A DNA stretch of 10,505 nucleotides from Smittium culicis (taxonomy: Eukaryota > Kickxellomycota > Harpellomycetes > Harpellales > Legeriomycetaceae). The number at the start of each line of letters is the position of its first letter. Position 1 is the first letter of the stretch. A program made the translations under genes and the position numbers. The notes beneath the pieces were generated by a model. That model saw only the letters and a program-made list of their open reading frames with translations, was not told the origin of the DNA and made no database searches. The stretch covers positions 1-10,505 of the forward strand of contig LSSN01003587.1 of NCBI GenBank assembly GCA_001970855.1. The letters are read 5' to 3'. Below are positions 1 through 8,130 of this stretch, one piece after another.

Positions 1-2
1 TA

Positions 3-137
3 ATATGGAATTGGACTCTATCCCACCGGGAGATACTGGCGCAGACATTGAAATGCGTCAAAACACAAATTAAATTTTTTAATGAAAAAAAACATCAAAA
101 AAAGTATAAAATCAAAAAAACAAATAAAAAACGATAA
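3..137 (+). pseudogene. Open frame entering from the left edge, possible upstream part of LINE protein
   Basis: The frame starting at position 3 is open from the window edge to TAA 135-137, about 44 codons. It overlaps the start of the endonuclease frame. Its first part reads like ordinary protein (for example LAQTLKCVKTQIKFF, about 42-86), then becomes Lys-rich in the A-rich stretch that also encodes the basic N-terminus of the next frame. It may be the end of a preceding ORF, or the upstream part of the same polyprotein separated by an indel between about 80 and 135. A shorter Met-started frame (5-73) also exists here. No domain is recognisable and the stretch is short, so confidence is low. 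Confidence 0.25.
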
Positions 138-1380
138 ATTCTTGGTTCTCAACGCCCAAGAGCTCAAAAAAGACACTGTGAAGAAATACGTTCTGCTTAA
201 CTCAGCACTGACTGAACAGAGCTTCACTGTTAAAAAAATTAAACAACGTAATGGCAAATGGAGGCATGAAATTCACTCCAACTATGGGTACAAAATAAAT
301 TTCTCAAAACTAGAAATAAAAAAAATTGAAAAAGCTTTACATTCCAAAATTAGGCGTGAAATCAACAAAAAAATTCGATCCGCCAAATTAATTGGATTAA
401 AACAAAGTAATGATAACAATAAAATAAAAACTCAAAATAAACATAGTTTAAGTACCGTTAAGCTTAAAAGCAACGATACTTTCACGGTGTTGACCTATAA
501 TGTCCGCGGCATTAAAGGAATAGCTGAAGAGCTTATATATTATTTAAATTCAGCACAACCGGACATCCTGGCACTGCATGAAACGATTCTGAATAAAAAA
601 ACATACAGGTTCCACATACCTGGCTACATCATTATTGAGTTCAAAGCTGGCCTTATTAATAGTGGAACAGGCCTACTATTGGCCGTAAAAAATAAAATTT
701 GGCTCGATCTGAGCGAATTTAAATCAAATTCAACCTGGATGTCTGAAATAGTGTCTGGGTGCACTAAAAGTGGGGAGAAATTCCAGCCTCTAGTCACCAA
801 TACTCATATCCCAAGCTCAGGAATTCGTAAAAAGAGCACTATTTCTGAGCTTGTCAGCAGCTACAAAAATTTTAACAAAAAATTTAATAAGCTATTACTG
901 CTGGGGGACCTCAACATGGATACTTCAGCGTCAATTATACTGGCTTTGAAGCTGGGAACTGGGTTCCAACAAGCCAAAGTGTCAAACTCAAAAGGATCTA
1001 GGTACAATAAGGGTGCAGTTGGGCGTATGATTGATCATATATATTACGCTGGGCTCAACAGCCGACCAAACTGGTGCACCGCAAACCGGTTTTTGGACCT
1101 GTCAGACCATATGCCGATCGCCGCGCAGTGGAACTTGGACAGTTTCGAGGTCCCAGAAAAAAAAGTCAAAATTAACGCCAAAAAAATTGTATTGGCTGAA
1201 AATAAATTTACTACTAATAATCGTTTCGCAGTGCTTGGAGCATCAAATTTGGCCCTATATGAGCTTTGCTTAAGCCTGGTAGATGCCGTTTGGGCTCAAT
1301 CAGCTCAGCTATGTGCTGTTACTGCATCTAGCGAAAGCTTCAAGACTATACTGTCGCAAAAGACGCTGAAAAAAATATAA
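82..1380 (+). CDS. LINE endonuclease domain (EEP/APE-like), 432-aa open frame
   Basis: Residues 1 to about 130 are strongly basic and low in complexity, plausibly nucleic-acid binding. An endonuclease/exonuclease/phosphatase fold follows at about 134-350. Visible signatures are LTYNVRG (Asn140), LHET (Glu167), NTHIPS (239-244, His where many relatives have Tyr), LLLLGDLNMD (Asp276, Asn278), IDHI (Asp318) and SDHMP (Asp342-His343). By family knowledge these bind the metal and cut the target strand to prime reverse transcription. Residues 351-432 form a linker. The last residues are probably out of frame, because the homologous frame continues one base back from about 1332-1375. The ATG at 82 is the first in this frame after TGA 49-51, and the true start may lie upstream. 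The domain has no internal stop, unlike the RT that follows, but it belongs to a dead element, so a functional product is doubtful. Confidence 0.82.
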   Translation: MKKNIKKSIKSKKQIKNDKFLVLNAQELKKDTVKKYVLLNSALTEQSFTVKKIKQRNGKWRHEIHSNYGYKINFSKLEIKKIEKALHSKIRREINKKIRSAKLIGLKQSNDNNKIKTQNKHSLSTVKLKSNDTFTVLTYNVRGIKGIAEELIYYLNSAQPDILALHETILNKKTYRFHIPGYIIIEFKAGLINSGTGLLLAVKNKIWLDLSEFKSNSTWMSEIVSGCTKSGEKFQPLVTNTHIPSSGIRKKSTISELVSSYKNFNKKFNKLLLLGDLNMDTSASIILALKLGTGFQQAKVSNSKGSRYNKGAVGRMIDHIYYAGLNSRPNWCTANRFLDLSDHMPIAAQWNLDSFEVPEKKVKINAKKIVLAENKFTTNNRFAVLGASNLALYELCLSLVDAVWAQSAQLCAVTASSESFKTILSQKTLKKI

Positions 1381-2343
1381 AAACTGTAAATAAAAATGAG
1401 ATAATAAGAGAATATGTTGATGCCAAATCGAATTCAATTGACTCAATAAAGGCAGATCGAAAAGCCTACTATGAAAAAACACAAAAAAAACTAGCAGAAG
1501 ATTTATTGAGTAATTCTTCCAAAGAATACTGGCAATAAATCAAATCATGCACTGGGAACACTTTCCACAGTGTATCAAATGGCCCAGTGTACGATTCTGA
1601 TAAAATTTTAATAACTGAAAAATCAAAAAAGCTAAGTATTTGGAACAAGCACTTTGGTGATCTGGCTAAAGACACCACAGGGAATAGCCGCAATGCAGCC
1701 ATGTGGCGGGAGCTATTTTCTGGCGATGAGGACTACTTTCCAGAGTGTAATATCTCAATAAAATGGTCAGAAATCACTAAGGTTCTAAATGATACCCCAA
1801 ATAACAAGGCTCCGGGAGTCGATGGGGTGCCCAGCGAGATCTGGAAAATGGTGATGTCAGAAAAATCATCAACATCCGATCTCGCAAAACTTATAAAAAA
1901 AATTATAAAAAAAATGTATGATTCCGGAGAGATCCCGAGCTGCATGACTACAAGTATCATAGTCCCCGTTCCTAAGAAGGGTGATATGAAAGGCCCTGAC
2001 AAATATAGGGGAATTTCACTCATATATACGATAATCAAGCTACTAGCCAAGGTCGTAGCCACAAAACTGGCAGCCCTGGACATGAAATACAAACTGATAG
2101 CCAAAGAACAAGCCGGTTTTCGCAATTTTGAAGAGTGAATGGCCCAAGCAACCACTCTATACGAAATTACGAAGCGCCGCAAAATAAAAAATCTTCAAAC
2201 CTGGATTTGCTTTGTTGAATATAGCAAGGTCTATGAAAGAGTGCCCCGCATGGCACTGATCCACAAGCTGCGTTCCATCGACATCGATAGAAAGCTACTA
2301 AATGTGATCAATGGGATGTACTATGATCCCAGAATAGCTGTTA
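1332..2343 (+). pseudogene. LINE reverse transcriptase, N-terminal half (broken)
   Basis: This continues the LINE protein one base out of frame with the endonuclease ORF. The frame opens after TAG 1329-1331. A charged linker ends at EYWQ, followed by TAA 1536-1538. Next come the RT signatures NNKAPGVDG (1800-1826), IIVPVPKKGD (about 1956-1985), YRGISL (about 2004-2021) and EQAGFR (2106-2123). TGA 2136-2138 then interrupts the EE-stop-MAQ segment, where relatives commonly have Cys, so a one-base change from TGT or TGC is likely. Motif A reads CFVEYSKVYERVP: Glu (GAA 2217-2219) stands where the first catalytic Asp is expected, and GAA 2235-2237 replaces the usual second Asp. The frame is lost near 2343, apparently through one missing base. 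The TAA at 1536 and TGA at 2136 plus the motif A change make it inactive. Confidence 0.85.
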
Positions 2344-2344
2344 G

Positions 2345-3709
2345 ATTGGTGATGAAATTTCTGAGCCCTCAGAATACCACTGTGGAGTGCGTCAAGGGTG
2401 CCCAGCTTCACCAATCCTCTTCTACCTCTATATTAATGATATATTCTCTGTCGTATTAGGCGTGGATGTATCTGAACTACCAAACCGCATTCCAGGACTG
2501 TTGTTTGCTGAAGATGCGGTGGTCTTGGCCGACTCAGCCGAAAATTTACAAACATCATTGGATGCCATCAGCGCATGGTCAGACGCTTGGTAAATGGCTG
2601 TGAATGCCTCCAAGTGCGCGATCATGGCCATCAACTGTGATGATGCAGTCGAAATGACACTGCAAAGGCAAAATATCAGGACCGCTGATAACTACGCCTA
2701 CTTGGGCTATATCATGAATAGCAAGTGGGGCGTATCTGGAACAATAAAAAACAATAAACTGAAGGCACAGAAAGTCTTATACTCTGCATATGGATTTCTA
2801 AACCGTTCAAATGTACTCGCCGCACTTAAAATTAAATTCATAAATTCGGCTCTGCTCCCAATTGGATGCTACGGAGGCGAGACATTCGGGATGAGCGAAG
2901 CCCGATGTCACCCAATACAGACTGTGATTGATCAGGCAACGCGACTGGTTGCCAATGTCGGAAAAAGCGCAGCCATGGAACGGATCCGCGAGGAACTGGG
3001 TATCACCTCAGTGTTCCTCCGTACTAGTATCGCCCGTGAGCGTGCTACCATCAAGTGGCCGGCATCCAAAACGTGGATTTCCGATCTCATCAACAAGCCA
3101 ATCAAGGCTCAAAAATCAACGTGGGTAACTGGCGACTCAAGATGGATAAAAAGATACTGCCAGACAGACGCTGCTGGCCAGACTGTGATTTCACTTGCCA
3201 ATAGAAAAATCAAAAATAATCGATCTAAAATTCAATACTGGGCTATTAGCCGGAAAATAAAATCCAAAGGCAGTTGGATTGGCCTGCAAGTAATATACCC
3301 CACACTGATTCTGGGCCTCCAGGACGTCGGGAGAATGCGAATGGGCAGCTACTGGACTGCCCGACGCCTATCCAACACCAAAATAATTAATAAAAAATGG
3401 GGGGGGGAATTTCCTTTGAGCAAGTTTTGGGTGCCTGAGAATACTCATAATGTACTATTTAATTGAGAAATGAAGCATAGAATACGGAATTGAAAGATCT
3501 GCCATTATATTCCAGCTTCGATCAATCCTATTTCCAGATTTTTATTATCTAATTCTAATAAATCTCGATTTGAGCTAGTCGGAAAAATCCTTAAGGAGAA
3601 TCTAAAAAATTTTCAAACCACCCGTGCTGGCACCACTAATAAAATTTGTGAGCTGGAAGAAGCCAATTTTTTGAACAGTATTCGTTTTGGTAGATCACTT
3701 ATACACTAA
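2345..3709 (+). pseudogene. LINE reverse transcriptase, C-terminal half (broken)
   Basis: From about 2345 the third frame reads IGDEISEPSEYHC, then motif B GVRQGCPASPILF (2384-2422) and motif C GLLFAEDAVVLA. In motif C, GAA 2510-2512 gives Glu for the first Asp of the usual FADD. TAA 2591-2593 falls between DAW and MAVNASKC; copy 2 has Glu there, so GAA to TAA is the simple explanation. The thumb and connection region (2594 to about 3390) is otherwise open and matches copy 2 throughout, for example IKFINSALLPIGCYGGETF and LGITSVF. A run of nine G at 3399-3407 precedes the ruined Cys/His knuckle: copy 2 has CPCC and HILLSC, this copy has PLSK and NVLFN-stop. After TGA 3464-3466 and 3491-3493 the frame stays open for 71 codons to TAA 3707-3709, likely the original end, although 3' continuation is possible. 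Confidence 0.83.
3399..3407 (+). repeat. (G)9 homopolymer in LINE copy 1
   Basis: Nine consecutive G lie exactly where the coding sequence diverges from copy 2, just before the C-terminal Cys/His knuckle. Such a run is out of character in this AT-rich window. It may be a slippage-generated mutation or an assembly/sequencing error. The frame is retained downstream, so its length change relative to the ancestor is unclear. Confidence 0.8.
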
Positions 3710-5362
3710 AATATTTTTGGTTTACGAGCCCCAATTGTACCAATTTCCGTAGGTATGGAGCTCTTGAGAGGTAGAGGGGATTCGGGAAAAAACTTGCTTT
3801 TTTAAACATTTTTATATAATTTTAAAATTGGTTTAAATTAGTATATAATATTGTTGAAATAAATATTCCTGAATATAAAATTAAATTATGAAACTCATAA
3901 TTAATGGATTTAACCTCTCAACGCTTATTATGAATGATTTATCGTCATTATATTACTTTTAATCTCTTAAAATTAAAAATAAAAATTACTCTGAAACTAT
4001 TTTAATTTTATTAATAATAAATATTAAGAATACACAATAACCTTAATTAAAATATTTTATTCATATTCGATTATTTATAATCTTGTGATATGAAATAGCT
4101 TAGAATAGTATATATTTATAGTTTTAAATATGCAAAAATTCATTTTTATGGGTAAAACCCATTGTATTTTAAAAAATTATAGATATTTTCTAATAATAGC
4201 TTCTAAGATGATATTTAAAAATTAATTTAATACAAATTTTTTATTATAATCCGTTTCATTAAATTTCTATATATCTACATCTAATTTAATAATATTGTTT
4301 TTTTTTTAAAATTATTATTTTCCAGTTAAATTTAGAGCATTAAAAGTTTTATAAAATATTATCATCTCTAAATGTTAATACAGCTTGTTTAATTTCATTT
4401 TTAGAATAAAAATTTTTTAAACTATTTATTCAATAAAATGAATTAGTCAATTTGGGAAATAGCCAAATATTAATGATGATTGAGATAATTGAATTAACCG
4501 CATAAAGAATATAAATGCTGTTATTACTTTTATTTTTCATATTTAATTTAAACTGGGTTAAATAGCCATAAAAATTAACACAGAATAAATTTATCAAATA
4601 ATTTGATAAAAAAACAAATCGTATAAACTTATAGAACTAAAAATATAATATCTTAAATCATAAGCTATATGAATTATAGAAAAATCTTTGCTATCATGAA
4701 TGAAATTAAATTGAAATATAAAATAAAAAAAAATTTAGTAAAAATTAAAAATTAGTTACTTTATTCATCTTAATTGCATATAAATCAAAATAAGCCATTT
4801 ATTTTAAATAAAATACAACAATAAAATTAACACCCCAAGTTTTTAATTATTTGAAATCACTTTTATTCCTGAAAAAAATTTCTTAAAATCAAATATAAAT
4901 TCTTTAAGAGGATATATTTTATTATATAATTTTCTCTAAATAATAAATTCAGCAATTCATTGATTTATTAAAATTCGCAATATAAATGTTTAAATTTTTG
5001 TTTTAACAAATTACAGTTTTTGCTCAATTAAATATAAATAAGTAGTGTAAAAAAATACAATCGAATTAAAATAATAATATTGTCAATTATTGTCTTTTTT
5101 TTAAAATTTTCAGTACTTTATACGTCAATTATTTTTATAAAGTTTCTTAAAAAAACGATATTAAACTAGTGATTCAATCAAAATACATCAGAAGTTAAAT
5201 AAATAACAGTATTGCTAATTTTATTTATTCTTCTATTAGAATATAAAATATTACATTCAAATCTTACAAAAAGATATTTAGAATATTTAAAAAGATTAAA
5301 AAAGTTAAAAGTATATAAAAACAAAACTTCTAAAGTCTCAACTTTGCAGTAATAGCAGCAAT
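3710..5362. other. AT-rich spacer between the two LINE copies, no gene seen
   Basis: Positions 3710 to about 3806 are less AT-rich and probably belong to the 3' UTR or a decayed tail of LINE copy 1 (an open stretch follows TAA 3707-3709 in the same frame). From about 3810 to 5330 the DNA is almost wholly A and T, with dense stops in all frames, many short homopolymers and trivial hairpins (for example ATGGGT/ACCCAT at 4148-4162). I see no long ORF, tRNA-like box, TIR or target duplication. A stretch at 3853-3870 matches 10471-10488 at 17 of 18 positions and contains AATAAA, so it could mark the 3' end of LINE copy 1. In sequence this AT-rich the match could be chance. Confidence 0.7.
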
Positions 5363-5535
5363 TTACACTATGAGAACAGATAAATTATTATCGTAAATCA
5401 GATAATTGCGTAGATTAAGATAGCTTGGAACTCTGATTCCGTAAAAAAATATGAATTTCATCATCAGCTTGAATAAGGGTCAAGAAATATATATACTGTA
5501 CTCCTAAAGAGTAATCCAGCTAGCTATAGCCGGTC

Positions 5536-6504
5536 CTAGAAAAAAATTATAAGTATGGAGATTTCATCTGAACTGATTGGCGTAGATATGAACCAGCTGA
5601 TCGACCATGATCGGTGATTTCGCCACCGGCTGCAGCTCAGAAGTATGTGGTCGACCGTCATAGGCACAAACAAGTTGCAGCAGGGGCAAAATTTTTTGAA
5701 TTTTTGGTCGACGATTTTCATGTTCGACAGGCGCTGGGCAGTCCGGAATGTGCCCATACGCATTTTCCCAATGTCCTGAAGGCCCAGCTTCAGGTCCGGA
5801 TACATAGATTGAAGGTTAACCCAGTTACCTTTTTTGCCTATTTTCCGGTCCAGCGTCCACCGGTGGATGACAGACCGGTTATTTCGTCGTTTCCGGTCGA
5901 CTATCGTGATGATAGTCTGACCGTTTGAATCTTGAGAGCAAAATTTTTTGATCCACCGGGCGCTCCCGGTCACCCAGGTGGCCATCCGGGCCTTCATCGG
6001 AGCCTTGATGAGGTCGGCGATCCATATTTTTGATGTTGGCCACTTATGGTATGAACGCTCACGAGCTGTGCAGGTGCGTATGAACACTGAGGTTATGCCC
6101 AGTTCATCCCTGATGCGCTCCATGGCCGCTGGTTTACCGACGTTGGCAACCGTTCGGATTATCTTGTCGATTTCCATCTGTATGGGCTTGCATCTGACTT
6201 CGCTCATGCAAAATGTCTCCCCACCGTAACATCCAATCGGCATCAGAAACGAATTGATGAACTTGATTTTTAATGTTGTCAGCACATCAGACCGTCTCAG
6301 GAAGCTGTATGCAGCGTATACAGCCTTCCTGACCTTATTCTTGTTGTTCTTGATAGTCCCAGATACATCCCACTTGCTATTCATAATATAGACCAAGTAG
6401 GTGTACTGGTCGGTGGAGTCGACTTTTTGGCCCTGCAGGGTCATATCAGTAGTCAAATCCCCGCTTATCGTCATTATCCCGCACTTGGAGGCATTCACAG
6501 CCAT
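5536..6504 (-). pseudogene. LINE reverse transcriptase C-terminal region, 322-codon open frame
   Basis: The frame begins at MAVNASKC, but that Met is internal: upstream in the same frame the sequence reads KWSDTWE, matching the RT region after motif C. The protein covers the RT thumb and connection and a C-terminal Cys/His knuckle, CPCC then HILLSC then SRW, common at the end of many LINE proteins and thought to bind nucleic acid. Conserved blocks shared with copy 1 include YIMNSKW, SGTIKNNK, LKIKFINS, PIGCYGGETF, VANVGK, AAMERIR, ELGITSVF, TWVTG and GLQD. It ends at TAG after ILIIFF. This is probably premature, caused by a length change in the T7 run, because the neighbouring frame continues with LGPAIASWITL. 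It lacks the catalytic core in one frame and should not be read as a functional gene. Confidence 0.85.
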
Positions 6505-6752
6505 TTCCCAAGTGTCCGACCATTTGGTAATGGTTTTCAGTGAATCTTATTAATCGACTGATGATTCGGACAATAGCACGGCATCGTCGGCAAACAACAG
6601 TCCAGGTATGCGCGAGGAGAGTCCAGGCATCCGCACATCTCGTACGCTCTTGAATATATCATTAATGAAAAATCAAAGACTATCAGGGAGGCTGAGCACA
6701 CTTGCCGCACTCCACAGAGGTTTTCATCAAGATCACGTGTCGTTTTATTCAA
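6505..6752 (-). pseudogene. LINE copy 2 RT motifs B and C, frameshifted
   Basis: Read on the minus strand, one frame gives LCGVRQVCSASLIVFDF, a degraded motif B (copy 1 has GVRQGCPASPILF). A loss of about one base near 6667 moves the homology to the frame of the downstream 322-codon ORF, which gives FINDIF, then SSRIPGLLFADDAVLL and ESSVD. Two adjacent stops (TAA TAA, 6552-6547) follow before DSLKTITKWSDTWE joins the downstream ORF. The motif C Asp pair (codons at 6588-6583) is intact, unlike copy 1. Homology to copy 1 fades upstream of about 6722, so the insertion's 5' end lies between there and about 6790. Confidence 0.78.
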
Positions 6753-6800
6753 TATTGGTACCAGATATAATTATTCTAGAACCTCAGTAGTTTATAGTAA

Positions 6801-6819
6801 TATTATTATTATTATTATT
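6801..6819. repeat. (ATT)n microsatellite
   Basis: About six tandem copies of a TAT/ATT triplet lie just beyond the 5' end of inverted LINE copy 2. It is an ordinary simple repeat in AT-rich DNA. Confidence 0.9.
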
Positions 6820-7524
6820 TATAATATGATTTAAATTATTTGTAGTATGTATTTTTTTCCTGGGTAGATATGATTTTATCGTAAATTTCTTTTGAATATA
6901 ATTCAAGGAAAAGGTGAAAGATTTTCTGAAATCGTATTAAAAGCTTATAAATTAATTAGTAGGAATTTTTAATTTTTTTATAAATTATAAGTTTTTATTT
7001 CAGATTTTTACTAAGGAAATCATGTATTGAATACTTTTTGTATAAAATAAATTATCAAAGTTTATAAAATCCTTCTATTTTGTTTTCTACAATAAATTAC
7101 CTAAATATTAACTCTGGAAGCTGGATTTTGTTTTAATCAAATAAATTTATAAAATTTCTATGTATTAACTAATTTTAAAAAAAATTAAGATATTAACATA
7201 TAAATTCGGTTTATGTAGGTTCTAGAAAACCAGAATTTTAAATCGAATTTATAAAGAAATTTTATAAGCATTTAAATAAAATAAAAATTTAAAATTTCTT
7301 TTTAAAAATGATCCTACTCTTTAAAAAAACTCAATATTATTTATTTATAAAAGTTCGAGGCTATGCCTAGTATAAAATCCATATTTACAGTAAAATATAT
7401 ATAGCCTTGATTTTATTATAATTTTGATAATAAATATCAATCGATAAAAATTCTCAAAAAAAAAATCAAATAAATACATCTTAAAAGAAGCAATTAAATA
7501 AAGTATATATATTTTTAACTTATT
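6820..7524. other. AT-rich spacer, no gene seen
   Basis: The stretch is dominated by A and T, with frequent stops in every frame and no ORF of note. I found no TIR, target duplication or structured RNA that I could defend. It lies between the 5' end of LINE copy 2 and the first TTAA-flanked MITE. Confidence 0.65.
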
Positions 7525-7528
7525 TTAA

Positions 7529-7715
7529 CCATTTCGCTGGCTGGTAGAATATTTTTGATCCTCTAAATGTTGCCAATTATGATCAATTAAAGATATTTAA
7601 TTCCGAGACATTAAGAAAAAATATTATATTGAAAATAACTGCAAATAAAAAATAGACTTAAAATTATAAACGAATCAAGAAATCGATTTTTTTAAGAGTG
7701 TTGAACAGGAAAGGT
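7529..7715 (+). mobile_element. piggyBac-like MITE, copy A (187 bp)
   Basis: The element is flanked by TTAA at 7525-7528 and 7716-7719, the target duplicated by piggyBac-superfamily transposons. It aligns over its full length with 7938-8126. Shared blocks are GGTAGA, TATTTTTGA, TTTAATTCC plus AGAC, ACGAATCAA, and TTTAAGAGTGTTG near the right end. Its own ends are eroded: left CCATTTCGC, and right, read inward on the other strand, ACCTTTCC. There is no coding capacity, so it is non-autonomous. It lies in the same orientation as copy B about 220 bp away, but the bases beyond the TTAA sites differ, which argues for two insertions and not one duplicated segment. Orientation is arbitrary. Confidence 0.72.
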
Positions 7716-7862
7716 TTAATATTACTATCAAGGAACTACTATAATACCTATTTTATTAATACCATTGGTAAATTTAGTAAAACTTATAATATTTCACAGA
7801 AAAAACATGCCTTGACAGATTCTCAGTACGCCGAAGCTATTAGAACGAAAGATAAAAATTAG
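7716..7862 (+). pseudogene. Short open stretch between the MITEs, possible gene relic
   Basis: Between the two MITEs the frame starting at 7716 is open for 48 codons to TAG 7860-7862, then continues briefly to another stop. The second half (about 7800-7850) is less AT-biased and reads like protein, for example LTDSQYAEAIRTKDK. There is no ATG at the start and no recognisable family. Open runs of this length occur by chance in a window this size, so this is only a hint of a decayed exon or element fragment. Confidence 0.2.
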
Positions 7863-7937
7863 TTCGATTATTTTAAAAAAATCCTTATTCACTTAGAAAT
7901 ATAATTTAGTGTTTTTACATTTACATTTTATTATTAA

Positions 7938-8126
7938 CTCTTTCACGGGCGGTAGACTATTTTTGAACTACAAAATATAGCCAACTGAAATCATTAAAAA
8001 CTGTTTAATTCCTAGACCTTTAGAAATATTGGTACGTTGCAGAATAGCAGGAAATAATAAAATATCTTATGTACCATTAACGAATCAATAAATTCTGATT
8101 ATTTAAGAGTGTTGGGCGGGAAAGGG
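7938..8126 (+). mobile_element. piggyBac-like MITE, copy B (189 bp)
   Basis: The element is flanked by TTAA at 7934-7937 and 8127-8130. With its TTAA, the right end read inward on the minus strand is TTAACCCTTTCCCGCCC, and the left end is TTAACTCTTTCACGGGC. The TTAA-plus-CCCTTT-type start is typical of piggyBac-like termini. The inverted repeats agree at most positions for about the first ten bases inside TTAA, then diverge. Its length is within 2 bp of copy A and the internal sequence is about two-thirds alike by eye. There is no ORF. Movement would have needed a transposase encoded elsewhere. Confidence 0.78.
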
Positions 8127-8130
8127 TTAA

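Larger units (their letters stand above)
1..3709 (+). mobile_element. Non-LTR retrotransposon (LINE), copy 1, decayed
   Basis: The order is: basic N-terminus, apurinic-type endonuclease, linker, reverse transcriptase, C-terminal tail. This is the domain order of endonuclease-bearing LINEs, which nick the target and reverse-transcribe their own RNA at the nick. The coding sequence runs through three frames: 82 to about 1350-1380, about 1332-2343, and about 2345-3709. It is interrupted by stops at 1536-1538, 2136-2138, 2591-2593, 3464-3466 and 3491-3493. The 5' end is probably outside the window, because an open frame reaches the left edge. The 3' end is not sharply defined. The last plausible coding stop is TAA 3707-3709, and GC-richer sequence continues to about 3800, probably as 3' UTR. 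I found no target site duplication. Copy 2 (5363-6752, minus) is a relative of the C-terminal half. I cannot assign a clade by eye. Confidence 0.9.
5363..6752 (-). mobile_element. Non-LTR retrotransposon (LINE), copy 2, 5'-truncated and inverted
   Basis: On the minus strand the homology to copy 1 begins near motif B (LCGVRQ, about 6722 or slightly upstream) and runs through motif C, the thumb/connection region and the Cys/His knuckle. The endonuclease and RT motifs before B are absent, which is the usual 5' truncation of LINE insertions. The clear ORF stops at 5536, just past an A7 run at 5540-5546 (T7 on the coding strand). One base out of frame, a less certain tail continues through two stops to TAA 5365-5363. 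Protein similarity to copy 1 is about two-thirds by eye, so it is an old relative and not a recent duplicate. No target duplication or poly(A) was found. Its 5' junction lies close to an ATT microsatellite at 6801-6819. Confidence 0.85.

Noticed and set aside
18..257. 79-codon minus-strand ORF opposite the LINE N-terminus
   Set aside because: It is Phe-rich and mirrors the Lys-rich, A-rich plus strand. No family features are visible; it is a shadow of the LINE frame.
1587..1589. Possible GTG start for the RT frame
   Set aside because: The same frame is open and protein-like upstream to 1539, and GTG starts are not expected in a eukaryotic LINE. It is an internal codon.
1733..2182. 149-codon minus-strand ORF opposite the RT N-terminal region
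   Set aside because: It lies exactly opposite well-supported RT motifs (NNKAPGVDG, EQAGFR) and has no recognisable content of its own.
3911..3927. TTAACCTCTC as a lone piggyBac-type end
   Set aside because: Only one side is suggestive. No partner end with TTAA at a sensible distance was found, and TTAA is very common in this DNA.
4148..4162. ATGGGT/ACCCAT hairpin as a regulatory element or terminator
   Set aside because: It is a 6-bp stem with a 3-base loop in AT-rich DNA without any adjacent gene; such stems are expected by chance.
5614..6229. Plus-strand ORFs across LINE copy 2 (5614-5928 and 5948-6229)
   Set aside because: They are antisense to a clear minus-strand RT region with many blocks shared with copy 1.
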